Positions 10,640 to 21,426 of a DNA stretch of 64,000 nucleotides are shown in pieces; position 1 is the first letter of the stretch; each line of letters starts with the position of its first letter. This stretch comes from Citrus sinensis (lineage: Eukaryota > Streptophyta > Magnoliopsida > Sapindales > Rutaceae): positions 21,681,501 through 21,745,500 of the forward strand of contig NC_068556.1 of the NCBI RefSeq assembly GCF_022201045.2, written 5' to 3'. The position numbers and the translations under genes were made by a program. The notes below the pieces were generated by a model that saw nothing but the letters and a program-made list of their open reading frames with translations, was not told the origin of the DNA and did no database searches.

Positions 10640-11083
10640 ATGGCTACTGCTGCTCCTAAAACCGAGTCCGTGCAATGCTTCGGCCGCAAGAAGACGGCGG
10701 TGGCAGTAACCTACTGCAAGCGCGGCCGCGGCTTGATCAAGATCAACGGCTGCCCAATCGAGCTTGTGGAGCCAGAGATCCTGCGTTTCAAGGCCTTCGA
10801 GCCGATCCTATTGCTCGGACGACACCGTTTCAACGGAGTAGACATGAGGATCCGCGTCAAGGGCGGAGGCCACACATCTCAGATCTACGCTATACGCCAG
10901 AGCATCGCCAAGGCCTTGGTCGCGTTTTATCAGAAGTACGTGGACGAACAGAGCAAGAAGGAGATAAAAGACATTCTGGTTAGGTACGATAGGACTTTGC
11001 TTGTGGCTGATCCTAGACGCTGTGAGCCTAAGAAGTTCGGAGGACGCGGCGCCAGGGCTAGGTTCCAGAAATCTTACCGTTGA
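10640..11083 (+). CDS. RPS16: 40S ribosomal protein S16 (uS9)
   Basis: A 147-residue intronless frame matching cytosolic ribosomal protein S16 (uS9 family) over its full length; the Arabidopsis protein is 146 residues and also intronless. Recognisable segments are [10 protein letters not shown] near residues 14-23, [11 protein letters not shown] at about 27-37, [16 protein letters not shown] at about 93-108, and the invariant C-terminus [11 protein letters not shown] that reaches into the ribosomal P site. It is GC-richer than its surroundings, as expected for a highly expressed gene. Start chosen because MATAAP-type N-termini are usual and the upstream leader carries telo-box motifs. It acts in the small ribosomal subunit and binds 18S rRNA. 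Confidence 0.97.
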   Translation: MATAAPKTESVQCFGRKKTAVAVTYCKRGRGLIKINGCPIELVEPEILRFKAFEPILLLGRHRFNGVDMRIRVKGGGHTSQIYAIRQSIAKALVAFYQKYVDEQSKKEIKDILVRYDRTLLVADPRRCEPKKFGGRGARARFQKSYR

Positions 11084-12259
11084 AGAAACAGAGGTTTATG
11101 TTGCGTTTTTATTATTGTTATTAATTTTGGGTTTTATTGAAGGATTAATTAATATGTTTTTGAGGCCACATAGATTTTGAATGGTTATTGTTATTGTTAA
11201 GGGTATTGTGGTTTTCAGATTATCATATGGATTTTATATTTGCTTTTGAATGAAGAAGTGATTTCTGCTTATACTGATATTAGCTTTTGTGAGCTTTGAT
11301 GATTTATTTCATGGATCATATATTAATTGGGAGATTAATGTTGATTGCTTTTCTTATGGTTGGCTGAGTTTTGTTCTTATCAAGAGGGGGTGGGTCTAGT
11401 CTCAGGTATCTGCTCTGAGTCGAGTCTTAGAGTTCTCTCAACTTATCGGTTTTGGTTTGGTTGGGGTCTTGAAAATTGGTTCTTAACCAAAAATAAGAAA
11501 GGAACCTTTTCAGTTTGGTTTTCTGGATATGGATATAAAACCAAGCCTAACCTGAAACCTTATTTTACATTCTATGTTCCATAATTTGTGTTAGAGCCTT
11601 TGAGCAATTAGGTTCTGTTTAGTTCGTCATTTGTTCTATTAAATTTTTTATTACATTATGTGTCATAAATTGAGCTTTGGGCTGTTGGTTATTGTTATTT
11701 GGGAATTCATTCTAAAGCAAAATATCATTCAGATTGTGCTTCAAAAAATCGTGGAAAGTAATTCCAATTCGTGAAGTGGCTGTGTGCTTTGGGCAGTTGG
11801 CTCTTTTCATTTCATTTGGGAATTTTAACCTCAGATGAAGTATGAATTTTGTATTTACTTTTCATGATTTCCTGTGGCACATTATGAATAGGAATTCTGC
11901 TTTAGAATGAATTATGGTTTCTCCAAAATGCCAACAAAAATGACTTCGTCTAAATAGAAGGTGCTTTGTTATTCATCAGAGCAGTGTTAATTAACACTAG
12001 TCAATTTGATATAATATAATAGGAGTAGGAGTGTCTTCTAAATGTAAAATATTGATTAACATCTGAAGTTAGTGGGTAGTAGCAAATATGACCTTACACT
12101 TGAATGGCAGTAATGGATTGTGAATGCATCTAGTTGACTTAATGTTCTTAGAATAATTCTTTGCAGCCATTTGATTTGGTTGCAAATGCGAAAGCATATT
12201 TCAGAGGCTTAAGTGATTGGGAATGTAAATTTACTGGTACGAGGTTGTGTTTCTGATTA
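11084..12259. other. Intergenic region downstream of RPS16
   Basis: The first ~150 bases are the presumed S16 3' UTR (T-rich). A 79-codon open frame at 11345-11584 has the low-complexity 'GGTTTGGTT' texture of decayed repeat DNA and matches no family I know. Nothing else supported. Confidence 0.45.
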
Positions 12260-12382
12260 GGCTGGCGCTAAGTTACGTGAACGTAATTTACGCCCCTCTC
12301 ATAGCTACAGTACCCGGCCCCACCAGGGGTACTGTAGCTGTGAGAGGGCCGTAAGTTACGTTTACGTAACTTAGGCCCTCCC
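12260..12382. mobile_element. 123-bp MITE with perfect 9-bp target duplication (Mutator-like)
   Basis: A near-complete palindrome: the left half contains CTAAGTTACGTG and CTACAGTACCC, and the right half, read on minus, contains CTAAGTTACGTA and CTACAGTACCCC, giving arms of about 55 bp with a tiny loop. It is bordered exactly by TTCTGATTA at 12251-12259 and again at 12383-12391. A 9-bp duplication with long inverted ends is typical of Mutator-like elements. The transcript would fold into a long hairpin. Confidence 0.85.
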
Positions 12383-12391
12383 TTCTGATTA

Positions 12392-12664
12392 AACCTAATA
12401 TGATGTACCTTATTTTTATTTTTTTTCTACGCCTAATAGGATTCTTCTTCTTTTGAACCTTTTTATAGTTTGATTGTGGTCATTATTGGTTTGATTCTCT
12501 GATAGCTTCTAGTCTATAATTATTAGAGTTGTGAAAAACCAAGTGTTACTCTATTTCACTCAAAAGGTACAATGATTATTTTGATTTTTCATGATTCGTG
12601 GTTCGACTTCATCTCTGTAATAAGAAGTTAATTATATGTTATTTGCGGTTTGCACTGAAGAGTG
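12392..12664. other. Intergenic spacer between two inverted-repeat elements
   Basis: AT-rich spacer with no coding signal; its last 8 bases (GAAGAGTG, 12657-12664) are the left target duplication of the next element. Confidence 0.4.
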
Positions 12665-13631
12665 TTAGAAAATTGATGGGTGAAGTAGACACATAACTAA
12701 AGTGAAATTGAGAAATAATGATCACGTAGGAATACTAAAATTTACATGGTTCGACTTTTAGTGTATGTCCATAGGCAAAAATATAAGGATAAAATCCTAT
12801 TAGTTAGATAAAGATTACAAATATTGAAGTATTTTAGCTCACTATCCAAAATCTCAGTATACCTAATCTCTCTCTCACTCAACCAAGAGTTTAAAGCTCT
12901 CAACACAATCTCCATCTTCAACTTTTGGCTCTTTCACTTCTCAAATAGATTGAGAATTGAAGAAAATGGGATAGGATGCTTTTCTTTTGCATTCTAATTT
13001 ATAAGTTAAGTAATGTCCAACGATCAACAATGGTAGGTTTTAAAATATATATATTTTCATTCAACTTTCAATTTTAGTGCCAGAGTCAAAAGTTGTATGT
13101 TAGCCACATGCTTGCTATTTACTCATGTCTTCTACTTACTTAACAAACTGCTCACTTGGAGACTTCATTAAGAATCGATCATGTCTCCGCATCATCCATT
13201 CTTCTTTGTCATTGTCATGTTGCTTATGTTTTTGTTGAATAAGTGGGAGACATGAGTAAGTGGGAGGCATATGGTTAGCATGCAATTTTTGATTTTGGCA
13301 CCAAAATTAAAAGTTGAATTGAAATATATATTCTTTTAAGGTCTACTATTGTTGATTTTTTAACATTGCTTAACTTATAAATTGAAATGTAAAATAAGAG
13401 CATTTCATCCCACTTTTAGTTTAGTAAGGGAACGAGTTTTTGGGATTTTGGATAATGAGTTAAAATACTTGGATATTTGTAATTACAATTTAACTAATAA
13501 GGTTTTATCCTTCTAACTTTGTTCATATATGTATGCTAAAAGTCGAACTACATAAATTCGGGTATCTTTATGTGATCATTATTTTTTAATTTTACTTTAT
13601 TTGTGTCTGTTTTATCCATTAATTTCTAAAT
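12665..13631. mobile_element. 967-bp foldback element with near-perfect 8-bp target duplication
   Basis: Left arm about 12665-13145 pairs with right arm about 13240-13631 around a loop of roughly 100 bp. Paired landmarks: TTAGAAAATTGATGG at 12665 with CCATTAATTTCTAAAT at 13616-13631; AATAATGATCACGTAGG with GTGATCATTATT near 13572; TTGGATAATGAGTTAAAATA near 13448 with its complement near 12833. GAAGAGTG (12657-12664) and AAAGAGTG (13632-13639) flank it and differ at one base, suggesting an 8-bp target duplication as in hAT elements. No coding capacity. Confidence 0.75.
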
Positions 13632-13639
13632 AAAGAGTG

Positions 13640-15894
13640 GAGATTTTGTTCCTTTCTTTACAATTGGAGATCTACAGTGAATGTGTGTACTTTTATTTTA
13701 TTATGTGGAGGGATTCTAAAAACATTTCCGGCAGCTAGTAAGTCGATTATGCATATAATCAAGAACTTGTTGAATTTATAGAGCGAAAAAGAACTCACAC
13801 TCCAGTTCTGTCTATAATTCTTAGGAATTCTAGATGAAATTGTAAGAATAGCAGTAATAATAAACAATGAAACAATCATGTTGCCCTCTTTCTAATCAAA
13901 TTCACAACATCAGCCCATTATTTGCATCAAAGACTCTTGTCTTTGGTAGCGGCTGCCACTTAGATCGTTGAGCTGGCTCTGAGGACTATTGATTTCGGAA
14001 AGTATTTTTCTGAATTTGTTTCTGGCAGGTGGGAAAAATTCCCTCTCTCCATAAGAAAATTCATCTTCTTAAATTATTAATTATTATGTATAAACCGGCC
14101 GCCGGGGGGGGGGGGGGGGGGTGTTGAAGATATTGTTTTTTTTTTTTTTTTGGGGTAGACATTTGAATTTGCTGAGTAGGATATTGGGTTACTGTCTAAT
14201 GTATGGATTTTGTACTCAGATTCACTGGGAGTTCAATAAAGCCCAAGAGGAGTAAACTCTCGGGCCGTGAAAATAAAACCCAACCCAGAGCCTCAATTTT
14301 CTAGTAGTTAAAAATGTTGTTATATGATCATATCAAAATAAATGAATATCATAAAAAAAATGAATAAATAAAAAATTGTTGTTATATGATGATGAAAAGC
14401 ATGGACCTGCCATCACTTTTCTGAGCTTGCCTTTCTTTACTTCCAACTTTTTCTCGGTACTTAGCCAGCGTTGCTCATATGATAGCTGGAAATTATCGAC
14501 GGATGGTGGCCCATGTAAAGCAAAATCATCAAATCTGTTCACACATATAAACAAAATGTGCTGGGCCACCTTAAAAAGACTGATTGGAATTTGGAATTGT
14601 GAATTGTGATCTTGATTTGCGATGAATGATAATGGGAAAATTCGGTGCCATATTATGATATATTTTGGATCAATGCAACTATTGGAATGGAACATCGGGG
14701 TCCCATTTTAAATTTTGTTGGCAAAAACGAAGTGCGAAGGGATTCCTTAAACATCAGTCAAAGTATGTGATCATCAAATGATGGTAATTTTTTTCTTTTG
14801 CGTAATTATTTGTCCATTCGGTTAATCAAGTGATGCCGAAGATGTGCTCAGCATGCATCCTTCTTTCGCCATAATGATTTGGTGATCAAATTTGAAGGGC
14901 CCAGGTGGATTCTGCAGTTTTAGTTCGACTGCCACAAACTTTTAACTTTTTATGGGTCTCGTAATAACTTTCTTTGGCTTAATTGAGAAAGTATATCTGT
15001 CCGAGATATGGGGGGTGATTGACGAATGATAATCTTATCCCAATTTTGGACTAAATGAATCTTTACATTAGGTTTACTGCACTTAGTGCAAATTATATTA
15101 ATAAACAATTAAAGAAACAGCAGAGATTATCATCCAGATCCCTGGTGTTTCAATTTTCTCAAACAGAACAAAATATTTTAATTTGCATCAAATAGACCCT
15201 GATCCTACTTAAATGACCAAATTAACTTTATGATATATTGAATTTTCACAAAAGTATGGAGGGTTTTATATTCTACACGAAGTTTGAATTTGAATTTTGT
15301 TGAGCGATAAATAAGTCTAAACCTACTTATCTAGATCAAATCGTTTGTTCATTATTTATTTATCTTTTGTAACTTTGATTATAGATTTTAAGTTGTTTGT
15401 TTTTCACAAATATACGAAGATCGAATTATATAAATAATAGTGATAAGATACAAATTAATTTTGTTTGAGTAATTTTAACTAGATTTATTATTAGTTATTT
15501 TAAGGTACTTGTTTATGATAAACGAACAAAAAACAGAAGTCACCATTGTGAGTAGCACTAGCACTAGTGTTATGACCTAAAAATCAAATAAATAGTTACG
15601 ACATATAAACAACCAGAAAATGAATTCATTCTTTACAAGTTACAACGCTCCATTTAAAAAGGCAAAGTTTACGAAGAAGACATTTCAGCAGAGAGACGAC
15701 TAAAAATAATAAAACAGAGACTGCTACGCATTTCCTTGATTGCCTGTTTTATTTTTTTATACAATAAAAAAGACAGAACAAGGTTATGGTAGATCATGCA
15801 TAAATCCTTTGAGAGAAAGCATTGTGCAGCAAAGTTTTATTTTTTATTTTTCCCAGGCAAAGAACACAACATTCAATATCATGAAATTAACTGA
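13640..15894. other. Intergenic region with an 18-nt G run and adjacent T run
   Basis: No gene found. A run of 18 G (14104-14121) follows GGCCGCC, and a run of T follows at about 14137-14151. A short duplicated string (TTGTTATATGAT) occurs at about 14314 and 14378. Remaining DNA is AT-rich; the few open frames lack codon-like structure. Confidence 0.45.
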
Positions 15895-16194
15895 CTAATG
15901 TATCTCTGTTCCATTTATGACAGGCGTTTTTATGTCAATAAAGACAATGTGAAAATTTGCTCCAGCACTGGAACAATCAACTGCATCTTTTCCGTCTTTA
16001 GCCACTTCAACTTTGAATCCAGAGGTGACGTCAAAATCATTGAGTGAACTTTGGGGATGACACGATCATCATCAACCACAAAGGCAGACAAAAAAAAAGA
16101 AGAAGTAAGTTTTCATCCGGGAGCTTTCCCATGATCTTTGCTTCCTTTGTGATGGATTCACCTTTTTCTATCACCAATTTCGTAGCTGATTTTC
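15895..16194 (-). pseudogene. Response-regulator receiver-domain fragment, frameshifted and truncated
   Basis: On the minus strand a segment near 16085-16020 reads FVVDDDRVIPKVHSMILTS, the start of a two-component receiver domain with its acidic pocket. After a frameshift near 16025 the domain continues SGFKVEVAKDGKDAV, then ANFHIVFIDIKTPVINGTE with the phospho-acceptor Asp in FID, ending at a stop at 15895-15897. The conserved Thr/Ser and Lys positions and the last two helices are missing. Upstream, about 16194-16100, a leader-like exon reads KSATKLVIEKG and AKIMGKLPDE after a TACAG acceptor. The spacing around the pocket resembles type-C response regulators (ARR22/ARR24-like), though that assignment is tentative. 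Confidence 0.7.
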
Positions 16195-17770
16195 CTGTAA
16201 AGATGAAAATTAAACAAATCAATTATAGCTTTCTTCTTCATATTCAGTGCAAATTTTTTTTTTTTTTTTTTTGTAAACTCGAGCCCACTTATCAAAAATG
16301 AAAATGTAAGAGGTATTGATCATTTGATAAATACTACATTTGAAGCAATTTAAGGAATGAGATTACCCAAACAAGAAGTTAACAAGAAGTCAATTAGTAG
16401 AAGCTTGTTTAAAATACCTTGTTCCTTGCTTAACAAATAAAACTCTTCGACAATGCTTATAAAGAAAATTTGAAGACTTTCTTATCTTGTTACAAAATTA
16501 AGGGGCATATGTAATATGTAAAAGTTACTGACATGTGCAAAATTTTTTTGAGAAGTGTCATATACTTCTAAAAGTTTTGATATTCCTTAATTATCTCTGT
16601 AAAAAAATTAAAAAAAAAAACTTTGAAGTTCCGCTAATGATGGACTCAAAACTTCCTACAAGTTTAATGTTTATTTTATGTAAATATAAATTGAAATAGC
16701 CTATGAAACACCAGTCATCCAAATTTATATAAATTGCAACACAAGTGGAATAAATTACAATATTTTCAAATGGACTTTTTTAGAATTGCATTAAATAATT
16801 GATTAGAAATAAATTTGAAAAAATTTATTACATTTACATGGCAGAAAACCAACAATGAGAAGAAAATTTAACAAAACAACGTCACGCTAAATGATAATAC
16901 AAATTCAATTAAGATTTGCTCTAAAATTAATTTCTATTTAAAATAACACAATGTTAACTAATAATAAAATTAAAATAGAACAAAATATTATTAGAATTAA
17001 TTTTGTTTTGGTCCAGAATTTATTTATTTAAAAAATGTGTGGTAATATGATTCAACTAAAATTCAGTTATAAAACTTATACTATGCTTTTTATGAGCTTT
17101 TTCACGTCATCACGTGCAATGCCTCAAAGCCCTTGTGTCTAAATATCTAGGCCCAACCTAACCCACATGTATGTCGTGTCATGTCACGTGATTGATGAAG
17201 CATGCTCGTATGGTGTTGTGCTATACAAACGCGTGTTGTGCCCATGCCACCTGACTCGTTAACCATACTAATTATCCCATGTACGCACTCAATTAACACC
17301 ATGGGATTTTATTTTTAATAATAGCTTAATAAATATTTATGTATTTTCATCTGTGAGCATGGTTCAAACTTTAAATTTATTATATCAATCTTAAGAGATT
17401 TTATCAATCAAATTAACTAGCACTGGTGACTAGCCTAGTGATTAAGACTACAAGATACTTTTATTTATATAAATAATATTATGTAGATTAAAACATATCT
17501 GTTGTGGTCTTTTCCTAAAAAATTATCGAATCCATCACTAATATTTTATTACATGATAGAACTGTTATCCAGTTCCATGTTTTTATAAGTTCTTTACTGA
17601 GTCATGGAGGTAACGTCAAACAGTTCCCTTACAGCAATTGCATCCAAAGGAGTCAGGGGCATATTGTTTACAAATGAACACAATCTATCTAGAATTGTGA
17701 GAAATAGAAGTATAGGGAGCTAATTGATAAAATCTCAAACAACCAAGAACACCACCAATTAGGCAATTAG
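16195..17770. other. Intergenic region upstream of RanGAP
   Basis: AT-rich DNA without recognisable coding. CACGTG-type strings occur at about 17112 and 17184. No repeat structure was resolved. Confidence 0.4.
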
Positions 17771-18019
17771 GCAATTGCACTTTTCGCTTCAACCAATCAT
17801 ATCGAGTTATCTCATTCCATGGTGGAACATTATTACTCGCGTTTCCAAACAGAGGTACTTATCCGCAATCCCAGCCAAAATCAGAAGCCTAACATTTCGC
17901 TCTCGTCACTTTCAGTTCACTTCCTTTTTCCCTCCACCCACCCACTTTCTGTCTCTCTTTATTCTTTGAACCGCTTAGGTTTCCGTTAATCGCAGCTGAA
18001 GGCTTCATATTTAGAGAGA

Positions 18020-18791
18020 GTAAGTGCGTTAATGTCTGTTTCATTTTCACCTTTTTAGCGATTTAAACTTATCCGTAACTATTAATATTTGATATTTGAA
18101 ATCTGTTATGTTTCTATTTAACGTGTTGAATGCTTCATTTTACTTCAGATCTGTTGCACCTAACGTTAAAGTTTGAATCTTTGTGGCGATTCTTGTTGTT
18201 CTGTTAACCATTGGAGATCTTTTGTTACGCACTGTACTTGCTTGGTATTGCTCGTGCAGTCTTCTATTTTCTTTTCACGTTGATATTTTCTTTTAATCAC
18301 ATTGTTGTGTAATCATATTCTTGAAAATCAATTGATTAATTTGTTGTATTGAAATGAGATGTCTTCAAAAAATCAAGTGGTTTCTGAAGTGAATTTATTT
18401 TTTCTCTACGGAAACTCTTCCTTTTGTTGTTAGCACTGACTGGGAGAGCTTTATTTATGTTCCTGTTGAGACTGCAATTCCACTTTTATAGTTGGCTTTG
18501 TTAAGGTTCATCGTTTTTGTTAGTGGATTATCTGTAGTTGGTGGATAATTTGCCTTTTCAGTTAGTGAGGTATATTCATTTTCTTTTTCTAATTTATCGG
18601 TCAGATTGAGAAAGGGTTTTAAGGCTGACTGAGGTTTTCTTTGGATTTACCATTATGTGGACTCTGAGAGAGAATATTTTGTTCTATTGTCATCACTAAG
18701 AATTTCAAGCTATCTCATTACTTGGGGTTGGTATCCCTTGTGAAGAATTCAATTACTGAGTGCTGACAAATGTTCTTTGACGTATTTGTAG
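18020..18791 (+). other. Predicted 5' UTR intron of the RanGAP gene
   Basis: A donor-like AGAGAGA|GTAAGTG at 18020 and an acceptor TTTGTAG|GCTTC ending at 18791 bracket a 772-bp T-rich stretch just before the RanGAP start codon. The C/T-rich sequence at about 17925-18019 would be the leader exon. Splicing removes the in-frame upstream ATG at 18770, supporting translation from 18803. A leader intron of this kind often raises expression of housekeeping plant genes. Confidence 0.65.
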
Positions 18792-18802
18792 GCTTCTTTG
18801 GA

Positions 18803-20461
18803 ATGGATGCCACATCGCCTAATTCAGAACGCCGTCCGTTTTCAATTAAACTGTGGCCTCCAAGCCAAAACACTAGACAGATGCTTGTTGAACGTATGAG
18901 GAACAATCTCACAACTAAATCCATTTTCACCCAGAGGTACGGCGTTTTGACCCAAGAAGAGGCTGAAGAGAATGCAAAGAAAATTGAAGATGTGGCTTTC
19001 TCCTCTGCGAATGAGCACTATGAAAAGGAACCTGATGGCGATGGAAGTTCTGCTGTGCAGCTTTATGCCAGAGAATGCAGTAAGCTTTTGCTGGAGGCTC
19101 TTAAGAGAGGCCCTAGAACAAAGGAATTTGGGGAGGTGCCATCATTTGAGAAAACTGAGGATGTCACAGAGGAGTTGACATCTGAGAAAGTCTCTACTGC
19201 TGATGTTACCCTTTTTGATATATCCAAAGGACAGCGTGCGTTTATTGAGGCAGAAGAGGCTGAAGAGATTCTAAGACCACTAAAGGAGCCTGGAAACTCC
19301 TATACTAAGATTTGCTTTAGCAATAGAAGCTTTGGTTTAGAGGCAGCCCGAGTAGCTGAGCCCATTTTGGTTTCCATCAATAGTCAACTGAAGGAAGTTG
19401 ATCTCTCAGATTTTGTTGCAGGAAGACCGGAGGCAGAAGCTCTTGAAGTTATGGCAATATTCTCTGCAGCCCTGGAAGGTAGTGTTTTAAAATCTCTGAA
19501 CCTATCAGACAATGCCTTGGGTGAGAAGGGTGTCAGGGCTTTCGGGGCACTACTGGAATCCCAGAGTTCCCTGGAAGAGCTCTATTTAATGAATGATGGC
19601 ATCTCAAAGGAAGCTGCACGTGCAGTCTGTGAACTGATTCCCTCCACAGAGAAGCTCAGAGTCCTTCAGTTTCATAATAACATGACTGGAGATGAAGGGG
19701 CACAAGCTATCTCTGACGTTGTGAAGCACTCTCCTTTGTTGGAGGATTTTCGGTGCTCGTCTACTAGGATAGGATCGGAAGGAGGAACTGCATTATCAGA
19801 AGCACTTGAGTCTTGTACTCATTTGAAAAAGCTTGACCTGCGGGACAACATGTTTGGCGTAGAAGCTGGAGTTGCTCTGAGCAAAGCTCTTTCTAATTAT
19901 GCAGATCTCACTGAGGTTTACCTCAGCTATCTCAACTTGGAAGATGACGGTACTGTTGCTATAACTAACGCTCTGAAGGGATCTGCTCCTTTACTTGAAG
20001 TTCTGGAGCTGGCTGGAAATGACATTACTGTTGAAGCTGCTCCTGTTATATCTGCTTGTGTAGCAGCAAAGCAGCACCTTACCAAGTTGAACTTGGCTGA
20101 GAATGAACTAAAGGATGATGGTGCTATCCAGATTAGCAAGGCCCTGCAACAAGGCCATGACCAGCTAAAGGTAGTTGACATGAGCAGCAACTTCATACGA
20201 AGGGCAGGGGCTCGACAACTGGCACAAGTTGTCATTCAAAAACCTGGGTTTAAACAGCTGAATATTGATGCAAATATCATCTCTGAAGAAGGCATTGATG
20301 AGGTGAAAGAAATATTTAAGAATTCTCCTGACATGCTTGAATCCTTGGAGGAGAATGATCCAGAGGGAGGCGATGATGATGAAGAATCTGGAGAGGGCGA
20401 AGGCAATGAGGATGAATTGGAGTCGAAGATGAAGAATCTTGAAGTTAAACAAGATGATTAA
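18803..20461 (+). CDS. RANGAP2: RAN GTPase-activating protein (WPP-domain plant RanGAP)
   Basis: Single coding exon of 552 residues; Arabidopsis RanGAP1 and RanGAP2 are 535 and 545. It stimulates GTP hydrolysis by Ran on the cytoplasmic face of the nuclear envelope and so sets the direction of nuclear transport; in plants it also marks the division plane. Residues about 11-105 are the plant-specific WPP domain (WPP at 18-20), which targets it to the nuclear rim through WIP/WIT proteins. Residues about 165-500 are repeated leucine-rich units typical of RanGAP (LKSLNLSDNALG, LKKLDLRDNMFG, LTKLNLAENEL). The C-terminus, about 505-545, is acidic (DPEGGDDDEESGEGEG), as in all RanGAPs. ATG at 18803 is preferred over the in-frame ATG at 18770, which lies inside the predicted leader intron. 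The number 2 rests on gene order beside a CHR23-type gene; RanGAP1 remains possible. Confidence 0.95.
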   Translation: MDATSPNSERRPFSIKLWPPSQNTRQMLVERMRNNLTTKSIFTQRYGVLTQEEAEENAKKIEDVAFSSANEHYEKEPDGDGSSAVQLYARECSKLLLEALKRGPRTKEFGEVPSFEKTEDVTEELTSEKVSTADVTLFDISKGQRAFIEAEEAEEILRPLKEPGNSYTKICFSNRSFGLEAARVAEPILVSINSQLKEVDLSDFVAGRPEAEALEVMAIFSAALEGSVLKSLNLSDNALGEKGVRAFGALLESQSSLEELYLMNDGISKEAARAVCELIPSTEKLRVLQFHNNMTGDEGAQAISDVVKHSPLLEDFRCSSTRIGSEGGTALSEALESCTHLKKLDLRDNMFGVEAGVALSKALSNYADLTEVYLSYLNLEDDGTVAITNALKGSAPLLEVLELAGNDITVEAAPVISACVAAKQHLTKLNLAENELKDDGAIQISKALQQGHDQLKVVDMSSNFIRRAGARQLAQVVIQKPGFKQLNIDANIISEEGIDEVKEIFKNSPDMLESLEENDPEGGDDDEESGEGEGNEDELESKMKNLEVKQDD

Positions 20462-21426
20462 AGAGACTCTTACATGAGCTTCCATTTTATGGATTCTGCT
20501 GCAGAGTAGTGACATCAGTGACCTCAATAATTGTAAGACGATCTCAGCATTTTGGATTAACCGTTCTGTTAATTCTCACAATGCATTAGCAGGGCAGTGG
20601 CTGCTAGTCTACCGTGGGCGTAAAAAATATTCCATCTGGAGGATGAATTGTTGCTAGGAAATTTTCACATCTTTTTGTTGCGAAACCTCTAGATCTTAAG
20701 CCATTCCATGTGGCAGAAGATGTTGTAGTATTTTATTTGAACATTCTCAATGATGCTATTTTCTGAATGGTTCTCTGTGTCTGCGGTGCTTATATTTTTT
20801 CAGTCTATAACTTGATTATCTCAAAGGTGAATTTGATTTATATAGACCCTTCGACAGTCCGCGTCAAGAGCCAGCAGCAGAGCCATAAAGACCAAATGAA
20901 TTCTGTTTTTGCGGGAGCTGCCTGCACAATAAATTTTCACTTTTCAGGACAACGCATAAATTTCAGATGCGCCCCCTTTTATTCTTTAAATTCTTTATCT
21001 AATTCATTAAAGTTAATATATGTATAAGCAAATGAATTATACGAGTGCACGAGCGTAAATAAAGGTGTGAAATTCATAAATTTGAGATAGGTTTACATAC
21101 AGCATACAGCTTATATGGGCAAAGAACATATCAGACATGCTGGAATTACTAGAACTGGTAGACCCAAAATATGCCGCATCACACCAGTTCAAGGAAAAAA
21201 GAAAATTGGAAAGAAAAAAAATTAGTTTTTCGACTTGAGATGCCCAGCTGTTGCTGCCACATAACAAATTCCAGCAAGAAAATTTTTTTGATGTCCACTT
21301 GAGATGCCCAGCTGTTTAGGCCACTACCACCGCTGCCCCAAAAAAAAATCCAGCAAGAAAAGCTTCTAGATGTCCAGGCAGCATTTAGGCTCATCTTTTA
21401 TCAATCCTTTTCCTGAGCCATTTGTA
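20462..21426. other. Intergenic region between convergent RanGAP and CHR12/23 genes
   Basis: Holds the 3' UTRs of two genes whose coding ends face each other 965 bases apart. Near the right side a segment of about 70-80 bp is duplicated: 21231-21296 and 21297-21377 both carry ACTTGAGATGCCCAGCTGTT and TCCAGCAAGAAAA. No reading frame here is convincing. Confidence 0.55.
21231..21377. repeat. Two-copy direct tandem repeat in the CHR12/23 3' region
   Basis: Copies at 21231-21296 and 21297-21377 share ACTTGAGATGCCCAGCTGTT, a variable middle, TCCAGCAAGAAAA and GATGTCCA. The second copy is longer through an A run and a short insertion. It probably lies in the 3' UTR of the minus-strand gene. Confidence 0.75.

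Noticed and set aside
14104..14151. G run followed by T run as a regulatory element
   Set aside because: Adjacent homopolymers with no gene nearby; more likely slippage or sequencing uncertainty.
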